Below are positions 53,043-63,745 of a stretch of 64,000 nt of DNA, piece by piece. The position numbers were made by a program, and so were the translations under genes. The notes below the pieces were generated by a model that was given only the letters and a program-made list of their open reading frames with translations, was not told the DNA's origin and made no database searches. This DNA is from Trichobilharzia regenti (lineage: Eukaryota > Platyhelminthes > Trematoda > Strigeidida > Schistosomatidae), in contig OX235263.1 of the NCBI GenBank assembly GCA_944472135.2, positions 10,275,517 through 10,339,516 on the forward strand, in the 5' to 3' direction. Numbering within the stretch: the first letter of the stretch is position 1; each line of letters starts with the position of its first letter.

Positions 53043-53485
53043 AGTTATTATTATTTTTTCCTTTAGTTCCTAGATGAACATAGGGCTTCAGCCGCACGTC
53101 TCCATTGCGTTCGGCTCTCTGACAACGTTTTCACCTGACTTCACACGTTTGCCGACATGCTTTCACCTCCGCTTCACATGACCTCCTCCATGTCACCCCA
53201 CGCTCACACTGACGACCAACTCGCCGCTCCTTATTCAAGTTCCGCTTGAGCAATGGCCTGCCGTCTGATATCACTCAAGTGATGGTTTGTTTTTTCAGAG
53301 TATGGCCAGCAAATCCACTTCCATTTCTTCCTGCCTATATGTTGAGCAGTCGCTTCCTGGTTGGTTGGTTCGTTCTCAGAGATTCCTGTTGGTTATCTTT
53401 TCTGGTCGATCATCTGATCTCGAGGGAAGTAGTGAGTGAAGACAGCTGTCGCTGAATGTCTGTGGTTTGCTCGAAGTGTGTATGA
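53043..53485 (-). mobile_element. RTE-A 3' end, minus strand, left half of an inverted pair
   Basis: CCTTTAGTTCCTAGATGAAC at 53062-53081 is the reversed 3' end. It continues through the reversed C-terminal region (GTTCTCAGAGATTCCTGTTG near 53370) to about 53485, where a plus-strand RTE 5' UTR begins. Confidence 0.75.
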
Positions 53486-53489
53486 AGTA

Positions 53490-54080
53490 TTTTAAAGGAT
53501 TTATGTATTCCATGTTATTCCTGTTGTGGATTATTTTCCTTTAGCTGGTGTTGTCCTGATTGCTTTATTCCTTGTTTTCCTGATTTTAATGGGAGCAACG
53601 CACAAGGCCGCAAACTATATTTTCACGTAACACCTCCTTTCTCAGGCGTGAGGCTAGCAATCCCACCCTGCAAACAAAGTTGCTACAGAAACTTCAGCAC
53701 GAAAATGTCTTTATGGGGACAGCCATAAAAGATAAGCAACAGGGATCTCCAGCAATGAGCGAACAGACCGTAGCAGGAAGCAATTATGCAACAAATATGC
53801 AGAAAGAAATGGAAGTGAATTGGCCAATGCTCTGAGAAGACAAACCATCAAGTGAGTGACATCACACGCCAGGCTATTGCTCGAGTGGAACCCGAAATGG
53901 AAACAGCCGGTCGGTCGTCAGTGCAAGGGTGTCTTGAAGGAGGTGATGGGAAGAGGACATGAAAGCATGTGGGCAGATCTGGAGTCAGGTGAAATCTTTA
54001 GCAGAGAACCGAACGCAATTGAGACGTTTGGCTGAAGCTCTATGTTCCTCTAGCAATTAAAGAAAATAATGATATAGTAA
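53490..54080 (+). mobile_element. Internally deleted RTE-A (5' UTR joined to 3' end)
   Basis: 5' UTR to about 53735 (GTGAGGCTAGCAATCCCACC at 53648-53667, then CTTCAGCACG). It passes straight into the last 320 bp of the element (GCAACAGGGATCTCCAGCAA to CTATGTTCCTCTAGCAATTA) and the ATA-type tail. The whole endonuclease and RT palm are gone. Both ends are present, so it could have moved with enzymes from elsewhere. Confidence 0.8.
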
Positions 54081-54213
54081 TAATACTATAAAAAGATAGA
54101 TTATATATGTGTTGGTAGACAAGTATCGTTCTGGTGGAATATTGATAAAAACCTTTTAGGGAAAAAATGCTTTGGCTATATCATAGATCAAACCAGTGAT
54201 ATTTCGATTATTA

Positions 54214-54234
54214 GTGTGTGTGTGTGTGTGTGTG
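54214..54234 (+). repeat. (GT)n microsatellite
   Basis: About ten GT units in a row. Simple repeat. Confidence 0.9.
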
Positions 54235-54239
54235 GCAGT

Positions 54240-55230
54240 TAATCTATCAGATTTAAGTATTTCATTACTCGCTGTTACCTTGTCTTCAATCGTCATGATT
54301 ATTCCCCCAACTGTTGTGTAAATAAATGATAGACATCTAGTCGTAAACTAAATTCTATAAATATTCGTTTCTCCTCTCACTACATTATCACAGATCTGCA
54401 TCAAGAAATTAACAGATACCTTGAATTGACATTATTAAAACCAGTACAACACCTACGATTTATTACAGCTACCCACTGTGAAGGTGTAACTAAAAGGAGA
54501 GAATGAAAAGTGGGGAGAAAGAAGGAAGGGGAGGCAAAGGAAAGTAAACTGACCACAACAACTGCTGTTATTGTCAGTAACTAATGCCAGATTAGATTAT
54601 CCGATCACTTAAACTTACTTTTAGCTATATCATTAGGACTGAAACTATGAATATGAATAAGGGCTCAAATAACACTGATCTCAGGTCGATTTTGAACTAG
54701 ATCATGCAAAAACAAACGTAAAATCGTCAAGATATCTTCAACAAGGTTGAAGTATCCATGTGGTGCTGTTTATTGCTTGCGATCTTCTCTGTTGATTGAT
54801 GGTTTTCCCACTTGGACCCAAAAATTCATCCTTTCAAACGCCAACGAGTAACAAGAAGTCGAATAAATCGATAATTAACTTCAGATAATGACCTCATCAA
54901 CAGGTGGCCTGATAGATAACAGATTAGCGTTTAGATTGATACATATATATAGGGTTCGAGTTTCTTTCGGATCACCATCTCTCCCTGGGTAGTGGGTATT
55001 TCGAACTAGCGAGTTCCATATAAGATGAAAATTGAGTCTTGAAGTCCACTAGTAACGCACACCAACTTTTGATTATTTCCCCAAAAATAAACACCTCACA
55101 GAATAATAATTCCAACAGTCAAATGCATAGGTCACATTAGTAGAACGAAGTCAATCAAACAAGTGAAACACAAAACACAACAAAATATAGACTAGTTCAT
55201 AGGATAAGAAATCAGCAGAATAATCCAGTT
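54240..55230. other. No recognisable element
   Basis: Contains a purine-rich run (GGGGAGAAAGAAGGAAGGGG, 54513-54532) and otherwise nothing I can assign. Confidence 0.3.
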
Positions 55231-55244
55231 GAATACACAACCAC

Positions 55245-55545
55245 TCAGCAAAGGGGGGGGGGTAAAATGAAAGTTTTAAAATCTAATGCAACAACAGAGT
55301 GGAGGGAGAGACCGATGTCGAAGAAAGCTTTGTTTATCGAATCAACTGCAAACAAGTGTAATAGGAATAATTCCACACCTGTGCACACGGACTTCTGGAA
55401 AATTCTACTACCCCAATGACGACAAATAGGAGAAGACAAAGAAAACTATAAAACTCAAGTTTCGAAGTCATATGATTATAATCGACATGATTATGAACAA
55501 TAAATTGCGGTCGAAACATTGTGCTCTATATATCCAATGAGCAAA
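55245..55545 (+). mobile_element. PLE lineage C 3' fragment, plus strand
   Basis: GAAAGCTTTGTTTATCGAATC (55323-55343) and GGAAAATTCTACTACCCCAA parallel the reverse of 14690-14800; it ends in ATTATGAACAATAAATTGCGG like 975-1000. The G8 run at 55254-55261 could be a sequencing weak spot. Confidence 0.6.
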
Positions 55546-55584
55546 TTAATATGAACTTACATACTGCCACAATCTCCTCTGCAT

Positions 55585-55760
55585 GTGTCTAATACACCTC
55601 CATCTTCTCCCGCATATTTAATTAACCGATAGCTTGTCGGTGGGTTTGCTGCCATGGTGACCTACTGCTAATCCTTTCTGGCTGACCATCACATCTTCAG
55701 TATACAGTGAAGACGGATGCTAATGAAAGTCCGTAGCCTGTAGGATTTTAGGCCTAACAC
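55585..55760 (-). mobile_element. RTE-B fragment, minus strand
   Basis: CACCTCCATCTTCTCCCGCA, CGGTGGGTTTGCTGCCATGG and ATCCTTTCTGGCTGACCATC parallel the WRWIG to LWE region of the other RTE-B copies, read in reverse. Confidence 0.55.
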
Positions 55761-55984
55761 ACAAATTCCTACTTGACGTTCCTACTTGACGCATTAATAA
55801 AGTAGTTAACTAGGGTTAAGATATGATTTCAGATTTTGGAGTATCATTCTATAGAGACGACGGATAATTCTTACCATTCAGGGCATTTGTACAAAAGTCT
55901 GTATACCAGAAAATCTAAGAATTAACCATGTGCTTCTTCTGTAGTAAAGCTGTTAAAAAGTTATCCAAGCCTAGCAACACAACT

Positions 55985-57720
55985 CGGCAGTAAAATCGCC
56001 ACCTCCTTCACCATAGTGACAACACTTAGTGATACGTACAATCGATTCCCAGAGTAATGTATGCGATCCCGGCGACTCGATATCCACTGATAGGCAGTTC
56101 TGTGCATGTTGTCAGTCGTTGTGGTGGTATTTCTGAGCGAGTTGCAGGTGAATGTCTATTCAAGCGCCCTTTAAAGTGACCGCCCCATTTTTTCATTTGT
56201 TCCTCCTCCTTGGTAATCAGGTTCCCTTGAGCATCCTTTATTGGTTTCATCATCTGGGTTGATCTCTTCCCGGATAGAGACTGGTTATCTGACATAATGT
56301 CCTAAAGTCTCTTTTACCTACGGCTTGCCTGCCTGTTCTGCTTCACTTGCTAGTGTGTCTCAGTCTTGTTCACTTGTTTCTTTATTCATTGAAGTACATA
56401 TTGAATTCAGTTTCTCCTTCTGTTGCCCACCTCTTTCAACGTCCTCCTCTCCTCTCTTCTATTAACTTCCAGGTATGTTTCCGTTGATAGACATTCCTTG
56501 TCGCGTCTCCTCTTTCTTCCTAGAACAGTTGCACATGTTTCTTTAAACATCATATTCAAAGAGTTTGTTGCAATGTTCTTCCACGAAGGCTTCCTCGTTG
56601 ACAACATGTATTATGTCAACCTTTGCTCTGATCTGTTCTGGAGTGAAAGTTTTCCTTGTGGTTTTATCCTTCAGTTTCTTAATGTTGAACTTGAATTACA
56701 GTGGCTTGCCTCCAGTTGTTTTGAGGGATTTCAGCTTCACCTTGAAAGCACCTTGAACTAGATGATGGTTTGAGTCCACATCTGCTCCCCTCCTCCACTT
56801 CGTGTCTAGCTGGTTAGCCGCGTCTCTACTTCCCTGATAGGAATATTAAACGTATTTGATTTGTGGTATGTCCGTCAGGCGAAATCCATGTTGCTTTGTG
56901 TATAGACTGGTATTTGTTCGCGCTTACTCCGATCGCCAAATCATCGAAAGCGCAGACGTCTGAGAATAATTCTCCGTTCTTATTCATTCAGACGAACGAC
57001 AGCCTCTCGATCCATGATGAGTTCTCTTCCTGTATTATCTGCCTCCAGTTCTGTTGGCGTTCACATTGACCTTAAGAATTTAGATGTTATCATTTGGGAT
57101 GTTGTCAGTTATTGTATGAAGTTGTCTATAGAAATCTTCTTTCTTCTCTTGTTCCACGTAGTTTGTAGCACTGTGCGTGGCACTGGACAATTTTGACCAT
57201 CCTCCCTTCCTTTTGAGTTGAATCTTGCTGACATAATTCTGAAGACGGAGATTGGTTCTTACAGCACTAGGGCTTTGGCCGCCACTGGTGACATCATGAT
57301 AGCCACTCACTGCCTTAGTATGTTCGTGGTTTTCATTTAGATGGCCGGAGTAGTTTATCGACTCTCCAGTTGACAATTCTGAGAGTGCACATCCATTCCA
57401 TCTGCTCTCGCAGATACCCAGCACTTCTAGGCCATATCTTCACATTTAGCTAGCTACTTGGTCAACCTTTCCAGCTGGTCTCGTACATTTCACAGCCCCA
57501 TTCTTATTCTTGCTTTCATCGAGCGACAGAAAATACACCTGCCGTCTGGTTGGCTTCCTGAAGACTTTCACCAGCCTGCTGTGCCAGTTCGCCTCTTGGA
57601 TTTGAGCAAAGAATAATTTTGTTTTTTACATTTTTTTTTGTATATTTAGAATTTTTCTTGTGTGTTGAAGTTTCTTTAGCAGTTTGATTGGTTTTGTGGT
57701 GAAGGGTAGCTAACCCCTCT
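55985..57720 (-). mobile_element. RTE-B 5' half (5' UTR, endonuclease, linker), minus strand
   Basis: The only RTE-B copy that keeps its 5' part. Minus strand, in order: 5' UTR (57715-57660, CTGCTAAAGAAACTTCAACA), endonuclease MLGICESRWNG (frame 57424-57080, with STGESINYSGH and EKKEDFYRQLHT), linker TCATVLGRKRRRDKEC (56607-56407) and the pre-RT region KPIKDAQGNLITKEEEQMKK (56295-56026). It stops before RT motif A. Since these elements lose 5' ends on insertion, loss of the 3' half implies a later deletion. Frames are broken. Confidence 0.75.
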
Positions 57721-58320
57721 CTACCTAAGCTTGGCACAGGCTGGAAAAATAATGAGCTATTTAAGTGGGTGAGACTGACGCAGAGATAAAGGCCTAACAT
57801 GTTTCTTCTGTACATAGAGGCCTAGCTTAAATCCATGGGTAGCCATGGCTTCCAGTGCCTTCTGAGACCTGCAATGATGAAAACCCTGCAGGTTTGCATA
57901 AATTTGTCATTTTAGCCTAAAATCATTGTCGGATATAACTGATAAACGGAAGGCAATCAGGTGTTCTAGAATGGAAATCATACCGCAGTCTGTCGTAGTA
58001 TCCATGTAGAAAGTATTCTGTAACTACAATTAGTTCACCTTCCTACACAGGAGTAAGTGAACTGATAAATTCACCTCTGACTGAAGAATCCTTGTCTTAT
58101 ATATGATGAGCCGCTCAGTAAAATCTGCTCTTTTTGATTTAATAAATATATATGGAGATTATTTAGAAGGATTTTCCAATTTCTAACTAAAAGGATTATC
58201 ATCAATTAAGTTTAGGTAATTCATTCAATCTACAACAAATTAGTCAATAAGCGAGTATTATTAGCGATTGATAAAGTTACTCTCTATCGTTGCTGTTGTC
58301 TGTTTCAAGTTTTGGTTTGC
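57721..58320. other. No recognisable feature
   Basis: No coding or repeat motif noticed. Confidence 0.3.
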
Positions 58321-58625
58321 AGGGATTTGATTGGCTACAGGATTTCATCATGAGCGGACAGAGGTTAGAAAACCATTGGAAGACCAGCTGGGAGTGCTGA
58401 ATAGTCAGTTGCTTCGTCCTAGTTTGCTACTGTTTATCAGTACGCAAGCACTGCTGGGGTTCGAAACCACGACCCTATCCAATGACCAGCCCATGAATTC
58501 CAACTTTTACCAATTAAGTCTGTAGCGCGACCGCTGGCCAATTTCATTGGTGGCGAGTATTCGACTTCACGCCCGACCTGCTCTACCCCACTGTTCATGA
58601 CTTTCCGCTAGAACCCAGGTCTGTT
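58310..58625 (-). repeat. Hammerhead/tRNA monomer, minus strand, decayed
   Basis: TTTGGTTTGCAGGGATTTGA (monomer end), AGGATTTCATCATGAGCGGA, a ruined ribozyme (CTTCGTCCTAGTTTGCTACT), GGGGTTCGAAACCACGACCC (B-box reversed), then the upstream part with GTAGCGCGACC. Confidence 0.65.
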
Positions 58626-59227
58626 TTCTTTTTAATTTTTCGCCATTAACGACATTAATAATTTAGGGAAATTATTTTCCCCATTCTAATATTAGAAGTC
58701 GGTAGGTATTCATCTGTAAAATTACTTCAATTAAAGATCACTAGGGGATAATTATGTCACCGAGACAGTAGAAAACGTAAGCGATTCTCCCAGCCTCAGG
58801 ATAAAAGATACATACATATACATAAAACATCACATCCAAATTACAATTAGTGATTGTTTACAGCATATGTAGTGGTGAATAAAGCTCAGACTGATGATGG
58901 TGATAAAACTAGTATTAATTAAGATCAATGCAGACATTAGGCAAATTCAGAAAACCTGGTATTGATTTCATCATTTTTAATAAGAAAAATCATCTATTAT
59001 ATATTAGAAATATTTTGTTTTTTTTATTTGTCTGATGCATGCTAGAGTTGTCAGCCACTTCTTGTGTTTTTTCCTATTAATTGGCTTTCATGCTGTCACA
59101 AAAACTGTCGCTGTTTTCCTCCGAGTCTTTATTCTACACCGCTTCATACTACTGATGTCTACTTATAAGTAGTACCCACCAAAATTCTTGGTCCTTGTTT
59201 CGAACACATTCACCTGTTTTATCCAAT

Positions 59228-59760
59228 TCAAGTCTGCATGGAGGTCAACAGCACTCAGCATGACAAATAAGATCCGGATTCTCAACTTCCTTGTGAAGTC
59301 AGTGCTACTATACGAATCAGAGACTTGACCAGTGCGTCATATAGAGCACCTCAAACAAAATACATACCTTCATCAACAGCTGTCTTCGCTCAATACTCAA
59401 GATCAGATGGCCAGAAGAGATCAGCAACAGGGATCTCTGGCAATGAGCGAACCAACCCAGCAGGAGCCGATTGTACAACAAATAAACAGGAAGAAATGGA
59501 GATGGATTGGCTAGCCATACTCTGTGGAAACCATCAAGTGACATCACCAGACAAGCCATCGCTCGAGTGGAGCCCGAAAGGGAAGCGGTGAGTTGGTCGT
59601 CAGTGCAAGGGTGACTTGAAGGAGGTGATGTGAAGAGGAGATTAAAGCATGTGGGCAGACTTGGAGACAGGTGAAAACTCTAGAAGAGAACCGAGATCAG
59701 TGGAGACGCGCGGCTGGAGCCCTATGTTCCTCTAAGAATTTAAGAAAATAATAATCTATA
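59228..59760 (+). mobile_element. RTE-A 3' end, plus strand
   Basis: AAGTCTGCATGGAGGTCAAC, then SVLLYE (LLYG changed), then WPEEISNRDLW and QEPIVQQINRKKWRWIG (59332-59514), then GCCCTATGTTCCTCTAAGAA and an AATAATAATC tail. 5'-truncated, with frameshifts. Confidence 0.8.
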
Positions 59761-59769
59761 TCTGAGGCT

Positions 59770-60010
59770 TTTTAGCACTACACATACACACTAGAGATGG
59801 AAACCCATGATTTCCAGGTTATTAGACAAGCAGTTTTTCACTCAAGCCACTTGGATGGAATCCAGTGGCCCATGAATTCGAAATTCTGTTGATTTGCGAT
59901 ATCATTAACAACTGTCTTTAACGAGTATCTGTCCTTGCACTTGACTTGGTGAATCGTACTGGTCACGACTTCCTTTTAGAACTTCAGGGAATTTCATCCT
60001 TTAGTCGGTC
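59770..60010 (-). repeat. Hammerhead/tRNA monomer, upstream part, minus strand
   Basis: GGAATCCAGTGGCCCATGAATTC and GGTCACGACTTCC parallel 63555-63690. The tRNA-like head is weak and the ribozyme is absent. Confidence 0.5.
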
Positions 60011-60089
60011 ATTTGTAAGACTAAGTCGAAGTTATCTTAAAGAGGAAAATGTCTACTTCATAAAAAAACGTTTCCTGTAGCAATACCAG

Positions 60090-61040
60090 GAGTGATATAT
60101 ATGTCCAAATCAAGTTCACTTTTAACAGTTTGAAAACGATTGGACATTAGGTATATGATATTCATCATAATAAAGGTTTTTATATTTCACAACGAATGAA
60201 AAACAAAATGATATTGTCCTTGTTTTACCAACGTTTTGATATTTAACGCTAATAGCTTTATCAAAGTATTGTTAAACCGGAATTTACAAAATCCACTCAG
60301 CTTATATATAACGAAGAGTTAGGGGTGAGAAAACAGAATTAGATCAAATTAAAGGAGCATATTGAAAGTCAAAATAACAATCAAAATCACTAAACCAAAT
60401 AACCAAGGTCTGTTATGATACGTCTGTACGTCTGTTATGATATCAAAGCAAAGTTTACTAACTTGGTCATCGTTCGTCAGTCTGGAGTCATTTTTGGTTG
60501 TCAAGTTGGTCAATTGGTAAAGATAACGAAATCAAGTTTAGATTGTTGGATTTTGTCAGTGTGTAAAATTATAAAAGCGGTGTGTGTTTACATAGTGAAC
60601 TTGCATATCACATTCGTGTTGATTTTGTCATTTCATGGGACAGGGGAGGTGTTGTAACCAGGTCGAATCCTATTTCAGTCCATCATTCCTATTCAGCACA
60701 AACAATTTGGATTCCATTTGATATAAAGTGCTTCTGATGATGTGAGACGTTCTTAGTGATTTCTGAAGTTTTTCTAGATTATTTCAATATTGTCAAGATC
60801 AATCTTGTGACCTAATTCTATAGCGTGGCTGATGATTTTTCAAGCTTTTTAGTTCAACCGGATTTCTCGGTGGTCGAAAGATGCTCTACGGCGTTAATTT
60901 CTTCTGATTTTGATTTCTCGAGATGTTTGTTCGATATAGATCGCATTACATTCCAAGCATTTTATTTTACTTCATAGAAACAACCTAGTCCATATAAAGA
61001 ACCAAATCCCCAAAGATTCTCTATCTAATTGTGTCCACGA
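60090..61040 (-). mobile_element. PLE, endonuclease half, minus strand (same lineage as 26645-28782)
   Basis: Matches the left arm of the 26.7-kb palindrome from its outer end (GGTATATGATATTCATCATA near 60149) through the endonuclease (reversed, about 60660-60960) to AATTGTGTCCACG at 61027-61039. It carries many more changes and small deletions than the arms, so it is older. Confidence 0.7.
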
Positions 61041-61184
61041 ATCGAACGCGGACCATTTGCAGAGTACGGATTGGTTTTCCGGAATAGGTCTACTAGACCC
61101 GTGTCCAATATTTCCTCTTTCACTGAGCTTAGAACCCAATGTCTGAACAGACGACTAACATTTTCAGAGAAAGCAATTGTAGTT

Positions 61185-61470
61185 TGATCATAAACTGTCT
61201 TCAGTTAGAGAACCACTAAAATCCAAAGAGTACTTACCAATTGTTTCGTCCTAGTTAAGGACTCCTCATCAGCATTCAACTATTATCCTACTATCGCCTT
61301 ATAACCTTAAAGACCATATTCAGTCATTACTGGTGTTGTCATGTCTGCTTGTTTTCAACGAGTTGCCAACTATGTCGAAACAGCTGTCCAGTACTTCTTG
61401 GTAACCAAGCGTCGTCTGAGTGATATCGGTTAATGTTCAAACGTGAAATCAATCAAGTTCCTATAAACCA
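61185..61470. repeat. Hammerhead-monomer pieces head to head
   Basis: Minus piece 61190-61290 (GTTAGAGAACCACTAAAATCC, TTGTTTCGTCCTAGTTAAGG; minus-strand core CTGATGAGGAGTCC, with a short insertion). Plus piece 61375-61470 (GTCGAAACAGCTGTCCAGTA, GAGTGATATCGGTTAATG). A small, decayed inverted pair. Confidence 0.5.
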
Positions 61471-61799
61471 ACACTTGAGAATTCTTCCTCATCTAATTAT
61501 TTGAAGATTGTTACATCGATGTGAAATTTATGATTCTCTTTGTGTGCATCATAATTACCCTCCCCTAGCCTTGTTCACTTTTAGGAATATTGTTAGTTTG
61601 TAAAATAACACGAAAACCTGATCGCCCAAGGGAAATCATACGAATAATTCAAGTTTACTCTGATTCATGCTTTTATGTATATTCATATACACATAAGGGA
61701 TTACAATACAGCATCGTAATAAATTCTAATTGGAACACTGAAAGAAACAGTTTTAATATGATCCTGGGTTCATTTGTTTACTAGATATTTATATATCAC

Positions 61800-61935
61800 A
61801 CACAATGAAACAGTATTATTTACTGAATGATGTTTCAACCACAGTTTATTTTTTGTCCATATCTGTGACAATTGTTGCTCTACAAGCCTTTGAAATTCAC
61901 ATTTCCTAGTTTCTGAACATTTCTCCCATTTGATT
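61800..61935 (-). repeat. PLE lineage C terminal fragment, minus strand
   Basis: TTTACTGAATGATGTTTCAACC and the following text parallel the lineage C terminal repeat (18880-18960), decayed. Confidence 0.4.
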
Positions 61936-61984
61936 AGGCACTAGTTACCAGTGTCTTATTAAAGTAGCCAAGGCAGTCCTACAG

Positions 61985-62200
61985 GGGGTGATTCGCGAGC
62001 CTTAATGGCTCAGTGGTAACGTCTCTGACTGCAGCACTGAGTGATGCGGGTTGGAATCTCATGAGAGGACATGAGTTCCTTCAAGGTGGTTGCAGATACG
62101 CCTTGCTGACTGACTGGTGAGTGCCAACCAGCACGAAACCTAGTTGCAGCCAAGGGTTCCTGCTCGATTACCTCCAAGTATCTAATGTCATCAAATAATT
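61985..62200 (+). mobile_element. SINE-4, plus strand
   Basis: A-box TGGCTCAGTGG (62008-62018), TCTCTGACTGCAGCACTGAG, a B-box with one change (GGGTTGGAATCTC, 62049-62061), then GCAGATACGCCTTGCTGACT and GTGAGTGCCAACCAGCACGA, as in the 50285-50475 copy. Confidence 0.7.
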
Positions 62201-62559
62201 CCCATTTATGGTAAGGGTAGTAGAATTTCCCCTTGTAACGATTTTGAGGCTAAGTACATACGTTAAAGCAGTAGGCCAAGGTTAATTAAATTCCTGGAGC
62301 AAGGCGACCTAGGGAGTCCAGACTAACAGACCCTAAAATATGATGAGGAATCTAGAAAATTGCTCTATTTTAATTTTTTAAATCGACATATCATACAGTG
62401 AAATAAAATTGCGATTTAGTTGAGACGTAGCTAGTGAAGTCTAACATGTAAGATTATCGAGAGAAATAAAAACGGAATTATACTGCCCCCACATTTTGTT
62501 TCTAATTTTCCAGCCGACCGATCATGTTGAAATTCATCTGCAGCTGTGCACAATGCTAT

Positions 62560-63400
62560 AAAGAATGAAAAAAACTACACAGCTCAAGTAACGCATTATT
62601 ACTGAGCATCTTCCTTCATGGTTCGAAAAAGACCAAGTAAAATTTATAAGAAGTTCTATTTCGACTCATTTTATTGATAGAGGTGAACAGAATTATTGTC
62701 CTCAAGGTTATCTATCGCATTATATCGAACCTTTTGAACTAAATTCGAATCCGTATTTTACAAAGCTATGGGAATTATTTCGAGAGGACATTCCTAGTCT
62801 TTGCATATAACAAAAGAAGTTTGTTCTATCTTTGCCTCTCCCTTGCTTGGCCTTGGGTAAAGTCTAAATAAATCCCTCCCACCCTTTCCTGTTTTCTATT
62901 TCCTTCGTGTTTTAGTGACATTTATTTGAACTCTGGTTATCTCTCAACTTCATCTTGAGTATTATGTAACTTTTATGATTTGACCTAATTTATTTATTTG
63001 TTGAATTGTCTACATATTGGCACACACATATTTATTTTTTTATTTATTTTATTTTTGATTACAGCTTGATTACACACTGTAGTTTTGGTACAAGTATGGA
63101 ATTTTCAGCATGGATATCGGTAGCCCAATTTTTGCAGGCCGACCATAGATATCAGGTGTGCGTCGGCGTGGGCTCGAACCTCGGACCATGTGCATAGTCG
63201 GCGAGAGTCCTAACCACTGTGTCACCGACGCACAGTGGTACCTTCTTTATTCTTATCGCCACCTGCATAAACCTTATTATCTATATTTTGTTATCATTAC
63301 AATCATCGTTATTACTGACGTTTAAAACATTTACCACGTTATTATTATTACTATTTGATCCACAAACTCACCGTCACTGGTTAAATTCCTTTTTATATAT
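62560..63400 (+). mobile_element. PLE lineage E terminal region, with a SINE-2 inserted
   Basis: 62640-63020 and 63240-63395 follow the order of 30360-30770 and 30780-30950, ending in TTTGATCCACAAACTCACCG (63354-63373). The SINE-2 at 63043-63232 interrupts the match. It is more diverged than the 22-30 kb arms are from each other. Confidence 0.65.
63043..63232 (-). mobile_element. SINE-2, minus strand, inside a PLE terminal repeat
   Basis: Minus-strand head TGCGTCGGTGACACAGTGGT, B-box AGGTTCGAGCC, A/T-rich tail at left. It splits 62560-63400 at a site that is contiguous at about 30775. Confidence 0.85.
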
Positions 63401-63406
63401 ATATAT

Positions 63407-63745
63407 CTATTAGAGAACCATTGAAAACCAAGGAGTACTGGACAGCTGCTGTTTCATCCTAGTTTGGGAGTCATCGGCAGTACGCACCCACTGGGTTTCG
63501 AACCCGGGACCTTCCGGTTACAAGGCAAGCTCGTATACCATTCAGCCACTGGGACCCGATTCAATGGCTCGTGAATTCTAACTTCTACTAATTCGTGATT
63601 TAGCGCGACCCCAACCATTGTCGTTGGTGGGACATCCATCCACACACGTGACATCTAATTGGACCTCACTGGTCACGACCTCTCACTAGAACTCAGGAAA
63701 CTCCAACCTGTAGCAAGTCACTAGCGAGCATCAGATCAACTTTCT
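63407..63745 (-). repeat. Hammerhead/tRNA monomer, minus strand
   Basis: Minus strand: tRNA-like head with A-box TGGCTGAATGG (near 63545), B-box GGGTTCGAAACCC (63505-63493), then a hammerhead in which CUGAUGA reads CCGATGA (U4 changed) and stem II has a mismatch (63429-63475). Stem I strands GTACTG and CAGTAC are intact. Confidence 0.75.
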
